A DNA stretch of 64,000 nt, taken from the NCBI GenBank assembly GCA_963782965.1, contig CAWALV010000002.1:248001-312000 (forward strand). Direction: 5' to 3'. A model generated the notes under the pieces. That model was not told where the DNA came from. It saw nothing but the letters and a program-made list of their open reading frames with translations, and did not search any database. The translations under genes were made by a program, and so were the position numbers. The stretch is from CAWALV01 sp963782965 (GTDB lineage Bacteria > Actinomycetota > Actinomycetes > Acidothermales > Acidothermaceae). This document shows positions 40,977-48,715 of the stretch, piece after piece. Each line of letters opens with the position of its first letter. Position 1 is the first letter of the stretch.

Positions 40977-41501
40977 GTGGCCGACGAGACCTTCGCGACC
41001 CTGCACACGAACAAGGGCGACATCGAGATCCGCCTGTTCCCCGACCAGGCGCCCAAGACGGTGCGCAACTTCGTCGAGCTCGCCGAAGGCGCCCGGGAGT
41101 GGACCGACCCGCGCACCGGCGCCAAGACCACCGAGCCGCTGTACAACGGCACGATCTTCCACCGGGTGATCCCGGGTTTCATGATCCAGGGCGGCGACCC
41201 GCTCGGCAGCGGGCGCGGTGGGCCGGGTTACACCTTCGCCGACGAGCCGCACCCCGATCTGGGCTTCGACCGGCCCTACCTGCTGGCGATGGCGAATGCC
41301 GGGCCGAACACGAACGGCTCCCAGTTCTTCATCACCGTCGCACCGACGGCGTGGCTGAACCGCAAGCACACGATCTTCGGCGAGGTGACGAGCGGCACAG
41401 AAGTCGTCGATGCGATCGCCCAGGCACCCACCGCGGCGCAGGATCGCCCACGCACCGACATCGTCGTCGAGTCGGTCACAATCGACCGGCGGTCCACCTG
41501 A
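40977..41501 (+). CDS. ppiA: Peptidyl-prolyl cis-trans isomerase (cyclophilin)
   Basis: The 174-residue protein starts at GTG after GGGAGGAACC. It is a bacterial cyclophilin: ATLHTNKGDIEIRLFPDQAPKTVRNFVELA, YNGTIFHRVIPGFMIQGGDPLGSGRGGPGYTFADE (catalytic Arg in FHRVIPGFMIQGGD) and LAMANAGPNTNGSQFFITVAPTAWLNRKHTIFGEV. No signal peptide, so it is cytosolic. Its position beside the cwsA-like gene and upstream of the rhomboid gene is as in other actinobacteria. Confidence 0.95.
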   Translation: MADETFATLHTNKGDIEIRLFPDQAPKTVRNFVELAEGAREWTDPRTGAKTTEPLYNGTIFHRVIPGFMIQGGDPLGSGRGGPGYTFADEPHPDLGFDRPYLLAMANAGPNTNGSQFFITVAPTAWLNRKHTIFGEVTSGTEVVDAIAQAPTAAQDRPRTDIVVESVTIDRRST

Positions 41502-42346
41502 CGACGACCGACGCCACCCCGCGTTGCTATCGCCATCCCGACCGGGAGACCTACCTCGCGTGCGTGCGTTGCGAGCGGCCGATCTGCCCTGACTGCATGG
41601 TGCAGGCCTCGGTCGGCTTCCAATGCAAGGACTGCGTGCGCGAGGCGAACCAAGGGCAGCGGGTAGCCCGGACGCCGCTCGGCGGCCGAGTGCACCCGAA
41701 CCAGAGCATCGTCACCTACACGCTGATCGCGATCAACGTGATCATGTTCGGGATCGAGCAGTCCTCCTCCACCTTCGAACTGAAATACGCGCTGTGGGGT
41801 GACACACCGTTCGCCTCGCCCTACGCAGGCGTCGCCCACGGCGAGTACTACCGGCTGCTCACCTCGATGTTCCTGCACGCCGGGATCACCCACATCTTGT
41901 TCAACATGTGGGCGCTGTTCGTCGTCGGGCCACCGCTGGAAGCGATGCTCGGCCGGGTGCGGTTCACCGTGCTGTACTTCCTGGCCGGTTTCGCGGGCTC
42001 GACGCTCGCCTACGCCTGGGCCGGCCCCCGGACGATGACCGTCGGCGCCTCGGGTGCCATCTTCGGCCTGTTCGGAGCCCTCTTCATCGCTGGTCGAAAG
42101 CTCCGATTCGACATTCGACCGATCGGGATCACGATCGTCGCGAACCTCGTGCTGACCTTCGCCATCGCCCACATCAGCTGGCAGGGGCACGTCGGCGGGT
42201 TGATCGCGGGCAGCGGGTTGATGGCCGCCTGGGTGTACGTGCCGCGGCAGTGGCGGGTGCCGAGCCAGGTCGCCTCGTCGCTCGCCGTCGCGGCGGTCAT
42301 CGTCGCGGGCGTGGTGCTGCGCACGCACCAACTGCTGCACGGCTGA
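41498..42346 (+). CDS. Rhomboid family intramembrane serine protease with B-box-like zinc finger
   Basis: There are about 282 residues after a start that is not ATG/GTG/TTG. The protein-like sequence begins LTTTDATPRCYRHPDRETYLACVRCERPICPDC, and the only start-like codon there is CTG 41498, overlapping the ppiA stop. The N-terminal Cys/His cluster (CYRHPDRE...CVRCERPICPDCMVQASVGFQCKDC) is a B-box-type zinc finger. Six TM segments follow, with the catalytic Ser in GASGAIFGLFGALF and His in HVGGLIAGSGLMAAW. It cleaves TM helices in the membrane; substrates are unknown. Confidence 0.88.
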   Translation: MTTTDATPRCYRHPDRETYLACVRCERPICPDCMVQASVGFQCKDCVREANQGQRVARTPLGGRVHPNQSIVTYTLIAINVIMFGIEQSSSTFELKYALWGDTPFASPYAGVAHGEYYRLLTSMFLHAGITHILFNMWALFVVGPPLEAMLGRVRFTVLYFLAGFAGSTLAYAWAGPRTMTVGASGAIFGLFGALFIAGRKLRFDIRPIGITIVANLVLTFAIAHISWQGHVGGLIAGSGLMAAWVYVPRQWRVPSQVASSLAVAAVIVAGVVLRTHQLLHG

Positions 42347-42369
42347 CGGTCTGCTGCACGGCTGACGGT
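42332..42369 (+). repeat. 19-bp tandem duplication at the rhomboid stop
   Basis: CTGCTGCACGGCTGACGGT occurs twice in a row, so the last three codons and the stop (TGA) of the rhomboid gene are duplicated. Confidence 0.9.
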
Positions 42370-42376
42370 CGAGGCC

Positions 42377-42397
42377 GTTGTCCCCACTGTGGACAAC
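42377..42397. promoter_or_regulatory. Inverted DnaA-box pair / hairpin between rhomboid and crgA
   Basis: GTTGTCC and GGACAAC form a 7-bp stem with a 7-base loop, lying between two convergent genes, so it may be a bidirectional terminator. Its right half, TGTGGACAA (42388-42396), is a perfect consensus DnaA box on the minus strand, and the left half TTGTCCCCA (42378-42386) is a one-mismatch box on the plus strand. Confidence 0.55.
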
Positions 42398-42466
42398 CGC
42401 TGTGGAGGAACTACACGGGTGTAAGACCGGGCGGCCTGGGCGCCGGCGCCGGAGCGATGCAGCGCG

Positions 42467-42724
42467 CTAGCGCCACTGGGTGGCGAGGCCCAGGCCGAGG
42501 ACGAGGAGCGCGAAGCCCTCGATCAGGTTGCCGCCCTGCCCGCCGAGGGCGCTCATGCCGGGGAACGCGTACTGCGTCACGTAACCGATCACCAGCCACA
42601 CGACGCCGACCACCATGAGCGAGACCATCGTCGGAGCGACCCAGGGCGGGCTGACTCGCTTCTTGGCAGATCGGGCGGGGGGTGGCGTGTAGACCGCGGT
42701 CTTTCGCACGCGGGACTTCGGCAC
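42467..42724 (-). CDS. crgA: Cell division protein CrgA
   Basis: The 85-residue protein starts at GTG. MPKSRVRKTAVYTPPPARSAKKRVSPPWVAPTMVSLMVVGVVWLVIGYVT is the typical CrgA beginning and first TM helix; YAFPGMSALGGQGGNLIEGFALLVLGLGLATQWR is the second with the conserved GxxNxxxGF...GLxxxTxWR ending. CrgA is a two-TM septation regulator that interacts with FtsZ, FtsI and FtsQ and, in mycobacteria, CwsA. It converges with the rhomboid gene. Confidence 0.95.
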   Translation of the reverse strand: MPKSRVRKTAVYTPPPARSAKKRVSPPWVAPTMVSLMVVGVVWLVIGYVTQYAFPGMSALGGQGGNLIEGFALLVLGLGLATQWR

Positions 42725-42927
42725 GGGTGACCTTTCACGGTGTCGGGCGGTGTCGGCTTGTCGGACGGCACCGCGGGTGTCGCGACGACGCGCGCAGACT
42801 TCACGCCCCGGGCGTCGCCACCCGTTAGCGTAGCTGTATCGAACGATGCGTGTTTTGCGGACGTGCAGCGTTCACCACGGACGGCGCAGCGCCGGCGAAC
42901 ACCAACACAGCACGAAAGGGACGACGG

Positions 42928-43773
42928 GTGAGGGCGAGAGCCGGTTGGCGGCTGGGCGTGCCCATGGTCGCCGTCCTCGCCGGCCTGTTGTTCTCTGCCT
43001 CGGCAGCCACCTCGCACGGGGTCGATCTGCGCGTGACGGGTCGTGACGACCTGAAGAGCCTGGCCGGCCGGGCGCAGGAATCGGTGCGACACCAGCAGTC
43101 CCAGCTCGACGCGTTGCAGCAACAGGTGCAGGCAGCGACCTCCGCGACGGCGAAACGCGACTCGCGGGTGGCAAGCGCCAGGGACGAAGCCGCCGCATGG
43201 CAGGCCGGCGCGGGACTCACCGCCGTCCACGGGCCGGGGCTGACGGTCGCCCTCGACGACGCCCCTCCGCTGCCCGGCAGCACCAAGAGCTCGATCCCAC
43301 CCGACTACCTCGTCGTCCACCAGCAAGACGTTCAAGCGGTGGTGAACGCGCTGTGGGCCGGCGGGGCGGAGGCGATGACGCTGCAGGGCCAGCGGGTGAT
43401 CTCGACGAGCGCGGTGCGGTGCGTCGGCAACACCTTGCTGCTTCAGGGCATCGTGTACTCGCCGCCGTACGTGATCTCGGCGATCGGCGATCCGGGGCAG
43501 CTGCGCTCGTCGCTCGAGACGGCCCCCGACGTCGTCATCTACAAGCAGTACGTCGACGTGTACCACCTGGGGTTCAAGGTCAAGGCCGAATCGGACATCA
43601 CCGCACCGGCGTACACGGGGGCGTTGGCGCTGTCGGCTGCCCACGTGCCGAGTTCGGCCTCGTCGGAGGCGTCGACGCCACCGCGGACGCCGGTCGCCCC
43701 GGTCGCGTCCGGCTCGGCAGCGGGGTCGGCAGCGGGGTCGGCAGCGGGGTCGGCAGCGGGGTCGGCACCGTGA
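42928..43773 (+). CDS. DUF881 family protein
   Basis: The protein has 281 residues from GTG 42928 (AAAGGG upstream). One N-terminal TM helix (LGVPMVAVLAGLLFSASAATSHG) is followed by a coiled coil (LKSLAGRAQESVRHQQSQLDALQQQVQAATSATAKRDSR) and the DUF881 fold, with LTAVHGPGLTVALDDAP, DYLVVHQQDVQAVVNALWAGGAEAMTLQGQRV and GIVYSPPYVISAIGDP. It is extracytoplasmic, with no known activity; Rv0012-type genes sit at this position. The C-terminus ends in GSAAG repeats. Confidence 0.88.
   Translation: MRARAGWRLGVPMVAVLAGLLFSASAATSHGVDLRVTGRDDLKSLAGRAQESVRHQQSQLDALQQQVQAATSATAKRDSRVASARDEAAAWQAGAGLTAVHGPGLTVALDDAPPLPGSTKSSIPPDYLVVHQQDVQAVVNALWAGGAEAMTLQGQRVISTSAVRCVGNTLLLQGIVYSPPYVISAIGDPGQLRSSLETAPDVVIYKQYVDVYHLGFKVKAESDITAPAYTGALALSAAHVPSSASSEASTPPRTPVAPVASGSAAGSAAGSAAGSAAGSAP
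43711..43770 (+). repeat. Five tandem 12-bp repeats at the DUF881 C-terminus
   Basis: The unit GGGTCGGCAGCG is repeated five times with small changes at both ends and codes G-S-A-A. The repeat runs to the stop and into the GTG start of the sortase gene. Confidence 0.88.
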
Positions 43774-44522
43774 CTGCGGGCGCGCACCGGGTGGCGATGC
43801 CGTGGCGCATGCACCGGGTCTTGGGCGTGCTCGGTGAGGTGCTGATCACCCTCGGCGTGGTGATCTTGCTGTTCGTCGGTTACGAGCTCTGGTTCACCGG
43901 CCTGTACACCGCCCAGGAGCAGAGCAACCTGAAGAAGCAGCTCACGACGGCATGGGCCCAGCCCACCTTGCCGGTAGTGCCGCCGGCGTCGGAGAGCGCG
44001 TCCGCGAGCGCGTCACCCAGCGCCACACCGTCCGCAGCGGTTCCCGACGTCGTGCCCGGCGACGCGATCGCGATCATCAAGATCCCGCGGCTCGGCAGCG
44101 GCTACTCCTACGCCGTCGTCGAGGGCGTGTCGACCGCCGACCTGAAGAAGGGCCCGGGACACTACCCGGGTACCGCGATGCCGGGCCAGCTCGGCAACTT
44201 CGTCGTGTCGGGGCACCGCACGACCTACCTCGCGCCGTTCAACGGGCTCGACACCTTGCAGGTCGGTGACGCGATCGTGATCGAGACGGCCGACAGCTGG
44301 TACACCTATCGCGTCACCAACATGGAGACCGTGTTGCCGACCGATGTGGCCGTGATCCTTCCGGTGCCGAACAAGCCGAAGGCCAAGCCCAACGAGGCGC
44401 TGATCACGTTGACGACCTGTACGCCGAAGTACTCCGCCTCCCATCGCCTCGTCGTGCACGGCACGCTCGAGTCGGCGCTACCGAAGTCGGCGGGCCTGCC
44501 GCCGGCGCTGAAGCAGGGCTGA
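43770..44522 (+). CDS. Class E sortase
   Basis: The 250-residue protein starts at a GTG overlapping the DUF881 stop. TM anchor VLGVLGEVLITLGVVILLFVGYELWF and a Ser/Pro/Ala-rich stalk lead to the sortase beta-barrel: AIIKIPRLGSGYSYAVVEGVSTADLKKGPGHYPGTAMPGQLGNFVVSGHRTTY (catalytic His), then ALITLTTCTPKYSASHRLVVHG with the catalytic Cys (TLTTC) and Arg. Class E enzymes in actinobacteria usually recognise LAXTG-type signals and attach proteins to the wall. Confidence 0.92.
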   Translation: MTAGAHRVAMPWRMHRVLGVLGEVLITLGVVILLFVGYELWFTGLYTAQEQSNLKKQLTTAWAQPTLPVVPPASESASASASPSATPSAAVPDVVPGDAIAIIKIPRLGSGYSYAVVEGVSTADLKKGPGHYPGTAMPGQLGNFVVSGHRTTYLAPFNGLDTLQVGDAIVIETADSWYTYRVTNMETVLPTDVAVILPVPNKPKAKPNEALITLTTCTPKYSASHRLVVHGTLESALPKSAGLPPALKQG

Positions 44523-44523
44523 G

Positions 44524-44739
44524 ATGTACGGCTGGCTGTGGCGGGTGCTGCCCGGGAATCGCTTCGAGAAGGCGGCCGGCATGGCGGCGCTGGCTGTCGT
44601 CGTCCTCGCCGTGTTGTTGTTCTTCGTCTTCCCGTGGGTCGAACCGCGGTTGCCCTGGAACGAAGTCACGGTCAACTCGCCGACGTTCAGCAACTCGAGC
44701 TCGGTGCCGTCGAGTCCCTCGGCGAGCAGCACCCCATAG
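44524..44739 (+). CDS. Small single-pass membrane protein
   Basis: The 71-residue protein has ATG one base after the sortase stop. MYGWLWRVLPGNRFEKAAGMAALAVVVLAVLLFFVFPWVEPRLPW holds one TM helix; LPGxxxxK and FPWVEP are recurrent in actinobacterial small proteins found between the sortase and trpG genes. A Ser/Pro tail follows. The function is unknown. Confidence 0.8.
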   Translation: MYGWLWRVLPGNRFEKAAGMAALAVVVLAVLLFFVFPWVEPRLPWNEVTVNSPTFSNSSSVPSSPSASSTP

Positions 44740-44779
44740 TCCGGCGGCGCGCGCGGCGCGAATCTGCGAAGATCTGCCG

Positions 44780-45391
44780 GTGCGCATCCTGGTCGTCGAC
44801 AACTACGACAGCTTCGTGTTCAACCTGGTGCAGTACCTGGGCCAGCTCGGGGTCAGCTGCGTCGTGTTGCGCAACGACCAGCTGAAGCCGGCCGACGCGC
44901 TGGAGTTCGACGGCGTGCTCCTCAGCCCGGGGCCTGGAACTCCCGAAGACGCCGGGGTTTGCGTCGAGTTGGTCCAGGAGGTCGGCGGGCAGGTGCCGAT
45001 TTTCGGTGTGTGCCTCGGTCACCAGGCGATCGCCGTCGCCTACGGCGGTGTCGTCAGCCGGGCGCCGGAGCTGCTGCACGGGCGTACCAGCGAGGTGGTC
45101 CACGACGGCGCGGGAGTGCTCGCCGGATTGCCGAGCCCCTTTACCGCGACCAGGTACCACTCGCTCGCCGTCGACGAAACCGTGCTGCCCGACGTCCTGG
45201 AGGTCACCGGTCGCACGCTTTCCGGTGTGGTGATGGCGATGCGGCACCGCAGCCTCGACGTCGAAGGCGTGCAGTTCCACCCGGAGTCGGTGCTGACCCA
45301 GGGCGGCCACCGGATGCTCGCGAACTGGCTGCTGCGCTGCGGTGACCCGGAGGCGGTCGCCCGCGCCGAAGGCATCCGGGCACCCCTCTAG
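44780..45391 (+). CDS. Aminodeoxychorismate/anthranilate synthase glutamine amidotransferase
   Basis: The 203-residue protein starts at GTG. It is a class I glutamine amidotransferase: ILVVDNYDSFVFNLVQYLGQLG, LLSPGPGTPEDAG (oxyanion region), nucleophile Cys in PIFGVCLGHQAIAVAYGG and the His-Glu pair in GVQFHPESVLTQGGHRMLANWL. It supplies ammonia for folate (PabA) or tryptophan (TrpG) synthesis. The synthase partner is not in the window, so which one cannot be told. It converges with pknB, with three bases between the stops. Confidence 0.93.
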   Translation: MRILVVDNYDSFVFNLVQYLGQLGVSCVVLRNDQLKPADALEFDGVLLSPGPGTPEDAGVCVELVQEVGGQVPIFGVCLGHQAIAVAYGGVVSRAPELLHGRTSEVVHDGAGVLAGLPSPFTATRYHSLAVDETVLPDVLEVTGRTLSGVVMAMRHRSLDVEGVQFHPESVLTQGGHRMLANWLLRCGDPEAVARAEGIRAPL

Positions 45392-45394
45392 CGG

Positions 45395-47134
45395 CTACTG
45401 GCCAGGGCTCCCCGAGGGCGGTGCCTTCGTCGTGCCGGGCGAACTCGCTGCCGGCGACGACGGTGCGGTCGACGACGGTGGCGGCGTGGACGGCGGCGGG
45501 GTCGGTGCACCCGACGAGACGAACAGCGTCACGGTGCTGCCGATCTTCGCCTTCGTGTCGTGACCGGGAAGCTGGTTGATGACGTAGTTCTCCTGCACCG
45601 ACGTGCTCGCCTGCGGTTGCACCTGGAAGCGGTAGCCGGCGTTGGTGAGTTCGGTCTCCGCTTGGTCGGCGGGAACTCCGCGGACGTCGGGCACGGTGCC
45701 GGTGCCGCTGGCCACGACGACGTCGACCGCCTGCCCGGCGCTGATGTTCTGCCCGGGCTGTGGTGTCTGGTCGAGAACCGTGTCGGCGGGCTGTTGGGAG
45801 TCTTGCTTTTGGACCTTCCCGAGCTTGAGTTTCTCCTGCTGCAGGGTCGTCTTGGCGTCGGAGAGGGACTTGCCCTTCAGGTTGGGGACGCCCACCGAGC
45901 TCGGCCCGGAAGACACGACGATGGTCACCGTCGAGTCGATGACGAGCATGGTGCCCGCCGGCGGGCTCTGGTCGAAGACGATGCCCTTCTGCACGGTGCC
46001 GTTCGGCTGCATGGTGACCGACGTCTTGAACCCGGCACCGCGCAGCGCCGCTTCGGCGTCCGCCTGCGATTTCTGCCTGACGGTCGGCACCTTGACGCTG
46101 GTCGGGCCGTGCTTGGTCGTCAGTGCCTGCCGGACGAGCAGCCCGACTCCGACCAGCAGCGCGATCGCCACGAGGCCGAGCAACACATAGGTCAGGCTGC
46201 GCCGCCCGCGCGGCTGGCGGCGCTGGGGCGGGTCGCCTGCCAGCGGCGCCATCTGCACGGTCGGATCGGTGAGGATGGGGGTCGCCTGCACGGGCCGGCC
46301 GGCGAGCGCGCGTTCGATGTCGTCGCGCATCTCACCCGCGGTCTGGTAGCGGTTGGCGGGGTTCTTCGCCATCGCCTTGAGGACGATCGAGTCGAGTGCC
46401 GGGCTGACGTCGGCGTTGAGGCGCGACGGCGGGATGGGGTCCTCGCGTACGTGCTGGTAGGCGACGGCGACCGCCGAGTCGCCGGTGAACGGCGGCGTGC
46501 CGGCGAGAAGTTCGTACAGCAGGCAGCCGGTGGAGTAGATGTCGCTGCGCGGGTCGACCGGCTCGCCGCGGGCTTGTTCCGGCGACAGGTACTGCGCGGT
46601 ACCGATCACGGCGGCGGTCTGAGTGACGGTGACGCTGGATTCCGCCACGGCTCGCGCGATGCCGAAGTCCATGACCTTGACGTCGCCACTCTGCGTGAGC
46701 ATGACGTTGCCCGGCTTGATGTCACGGTGGACGATGCCGTTGCGGTGGCTGTAATCGAGTGCTTTCAGCACGGCGGAGACGATCTCGAGCGCCCGGGTCG
46801 GCATGATGTGCGGCTCCAGCCGCAGGACGTCGCGCAGGGTCCGCCCGGCCACGTATTCCATGACGATGTAGGGCACCGGGACGCCGTCCAGGACGCTCTC
46901 GCCGGTGTCGTAGACGGCGACGATCGAGGGGTGGTTGAGCGCGGCGGCTGACTGCGCCTCGCGGCGGAACCGGTTCTGGAACGTCTGCTCGCGGGAGAGG
47001 TCGACGCGCAGCGTCTTGATGGCGACGTCACGGCCGAGTCGAACGTCGCGACCGCGATGAACCTCGGCCATGCCCCCGTAGCCGAGCACTTCGCCGAGCT
47101 CGTAGCGATCGCCGAGCCGTCGTGGCTCAGTCAT
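45395..47134 (-). CDS. pknB: Serine/threonine protein kinase PknB with PASTA domains
   Basis: The protein has 579 residues. The kinase domain runs ~11-275: glycine loop LGYGGMAEVHRG, ATP-anchoring Lys40, catalytic loop HRDIKPGN (136-143), DFGIAR and the activation loop with TVTQTAAVIGTAQYLSPEQ. A TM helix (SLTYVLLGLVAIALLVGVGLLVRQAL) follows. Outside are three PASTA repeats, each ending in a VxVVVSSG-like strand; mycobacterial PknB has four. A Pro/Ser tail ends the protein. It senses muropeptides or lipid II and controls cell-wall growth. It is the last gene of the fhaA-fhaB-pstP-rodA-pbpA-pknB set, and its phosphatase and FHA partners are encoded alongside. Confidence 0.96.
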   Translation of the reverse strand: MTEPRRLGDRYELGEVLGYGGMAEVHRGRDVRLGRDVAIKTLRVDLSREQTFQNRFRREAQSAAALNHPSIVAVYDTGESVLDGVPVPYIVMEYVAGRTLRDVLRLEPHIMPTRALEIVSAVLKALDYSHRNGIVHRDIKPGNVMLTQSGDVKVMDFGIARAVAESSVTVTQTAAVIGTAQYLSPEQARGEPVDPRSDIYSTGCLLYELLAGTPPFTGDSAVAVAYQHVREDPIPPSRLNADVSPALDSIVLKAMAKNPANRYQTAGEMRDDIERALAGRPVQATPILTDPTVQMAPLAGDPPQRRQPRGRRSLTYVLLGLVAIALLVGVGLLVRQALTTKHGPTSVKVPTVRQKSQADAEAALRGAGFKTSVTMQPNGTVQKGIVFDQSPPAGTMLVIDSTVTIVVSSGPSSVGVPNLKGKSLSDAKTTLQQEKLKLGKVQKQDSQQPADTVLDQTPQPGQNISAGQAVDVVVASGTGTVPDVRGVPADQAETELTNAGYRFQVQPQASTSVQENYVINQLPGHDTKAKIGSTVTLFVSSGAPTPPPSTPPPSSTAPSSPAASSPGTTKAPPSGSPGQ

Positions 47135-47257
47135 GCGCTTGGACCCTCTCCGTCATGGTCGACGCAGGACGGCGGTCAGCCGGCCTGTCGCACGACCCGC
47201 TGCACACGGTACCGGGGGCAACAGCCCATTGCCGGTTCCCTCGGTCGGCCAAGCGCG

Positions 47258-48715
47258 TCATGGTTGTTCCTTTAGTGCTGCCTGAAGGACAGCTTTCGCA
47301 ATCGGGCCGGCAACGGTGGCTCCGGTGGCGTCGTTCACGCCACCGCCGTTCTCGACCACCACGGCGACCGCGATCTTCGCTTGGGCGGCGGGAGCGAATG
47401 CGACGAACCACGCGTGCGGCGGCTTGCCGGGCACGTTTTCCGCCGTCCCGGTCTTCCCGGCTACCTCGACGCCGGGGATCTGCACGGTGGTCCCGGTGCC
47501 GTGCGCGACGACGTTCTTCATCATCTGGGTGAGCTCGGCGGCCACGTCGGGCGACACCGCTTGCCGGATAGTCGTCGGCTTGGTGGTGTCGATGGGGGTC
47601 ACGTTCGGGGCGACGAGTTGCTGGACGAGGTAGGGCTTCATGAGGACGCCGCCGTTGGCGATGGCGGCGGCGACCATGGCCATCTGAAGCGGGGTGGCGC
47701 GCACGTTGTACTGGCCGATCGCCGATTGGATCGTTTGCGCGTCGTCCAGCCCGGTGGGGAAGACGCTGGTTGCCGACTTGATGGGCACCGTGAACGTGGA
47801 GTCGAAGCCGAACGCGTCGGCTTGGCGGCGCAGGGCGTCCTGGCCGAGGGTCTCGCCGAGGGAACCGAAAGCGGTGTTACAGGAGATGGTCAGCGCTTGG
47901 ATCAGCGTCGTCTGGCCGTTGTTGCTGCAGCTCTCGCCGGCGAAGTTCTTCAACGACAGCGACGAGTTCGGATATGGCAGCGTCGCCGGCGCCGGGATCT
48001 GCGATTGCGGGTTGTAGCTCCCGCTCGACAGTGCCGCCGCTGCCGTTATCAGCTTGAACGTGGAACCTGGCGGATAGGTCTGGCTCAGCGCGCGGTCGAG
48101 CATCGGCTGGCTGGGGTCGGCGTTGAGCGTGGTCCAGGCCTTCTTCACCACCGACTCGTCGTGGGCCGACAGCGAGTTCGGGTCGTACGACGGTGAGGAG
48201 ACGAGCGCGAGGATCGCGCCGGTGCTCGGGTCGACGGCGACGACCGCGCCCTTGCGGCCCTTCAGCGCGTCGTACGCGGTTTGTTGGAGCAGCGGGTCGA
48301 TGGTCAAGACGACGCTGCCGCCTTGCGGGTTGCGGCCGGTGATGAGGTTGGACAGCTGTCGCACGAACAGCCGGTCGTCGGTGCCGGCGAGAATCGAGTT
48401 CTCGGCGCTCTCGATCCCGCTGGCTCCGTAGACGATCGAGTAGAAGCCGGTCACCGGCGCGTACCTCGAGCCGTCCGTGTAGGTGCGCAAGTACTTGAGG
48501 GCGTCGTTCGTCGGTTGCGACGACACGATGATCGCGCCATCGGAGGTGACGATGTCGCCGCGCTTACGGTCGTACTGCGAGTACAGCGTGCGAGTGTTGC
48601 CGGGCTTGTCGCGCAGCTTCTTGGCGTCGGCGAACTGCACGACGTTGGCGTTGACGAGAAGAACGGCGAACAGCAGCAGCGTCGCCAGCGCCACGCGCCG
48701 GATCGGCCGGTTCAT
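47258..48715 (-). CDS. pbpA: Penicillin-binding protein PbpA (class B transpeptidase)
   Basis: The 485-residue protein has an N-terminal TM anchor (RRVALATLLLFAVLLVNANVVQF). Transpeptidase motifs are SxxK in YPPGSTFKLITAAAAL, SxN in TISCNTAFGSLGETLG and KTG in VAGKTGTAENVPGKPPHAWFVAFAP. The dimerisation region contains RGDIVTSDGAIIV. It cross-links peptidoglycan together with the SEDS glycosyltransferase RodA, whose gene overlaps it by four bases. Confidence 0.96.
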   Translation of the reverse strand: MNRPIRRVALATLLLFAVLLVNANVVQFADAKKLRDKPGNTRTLYSQYDRKRGDIVTSDGAIIVSSQPTNDALKYLRTYTDGSRYAPVTGFYSIVYGASGIESAENSILAGTDDRLFVRQLSNLITGRNPQGGSVVLTIDPLLQQTAYDALKGRKGAVVAVDPSTGAILALVSSPSYDPNSLSAHDESVVKKAWTTLNADPSQPMLDRALSQTYPPGSTFKLITAAAALSSGSYNPQSQIPAPATLPYPNSSLSLKNFAGESCSNNGQTTLIQALTISCNTAFGSLGETLGQDALRRQADAFGFDSTFTVPIKSATSVFPTGLDDAQTIQSAIGQYNVRATPLQMAMVAAAIANGGVLMKPYLVQQLVAPNVTPIDTTKPTTIRQAVSPDVAAELTQMMKNVVAHGTGTTVQIPGVEVAGKTGTAENVPGKPPHAWFVAFAPAAQAKIAVAVVVENGGGVNDATGATVAGPIAKAVLQAALKEQP

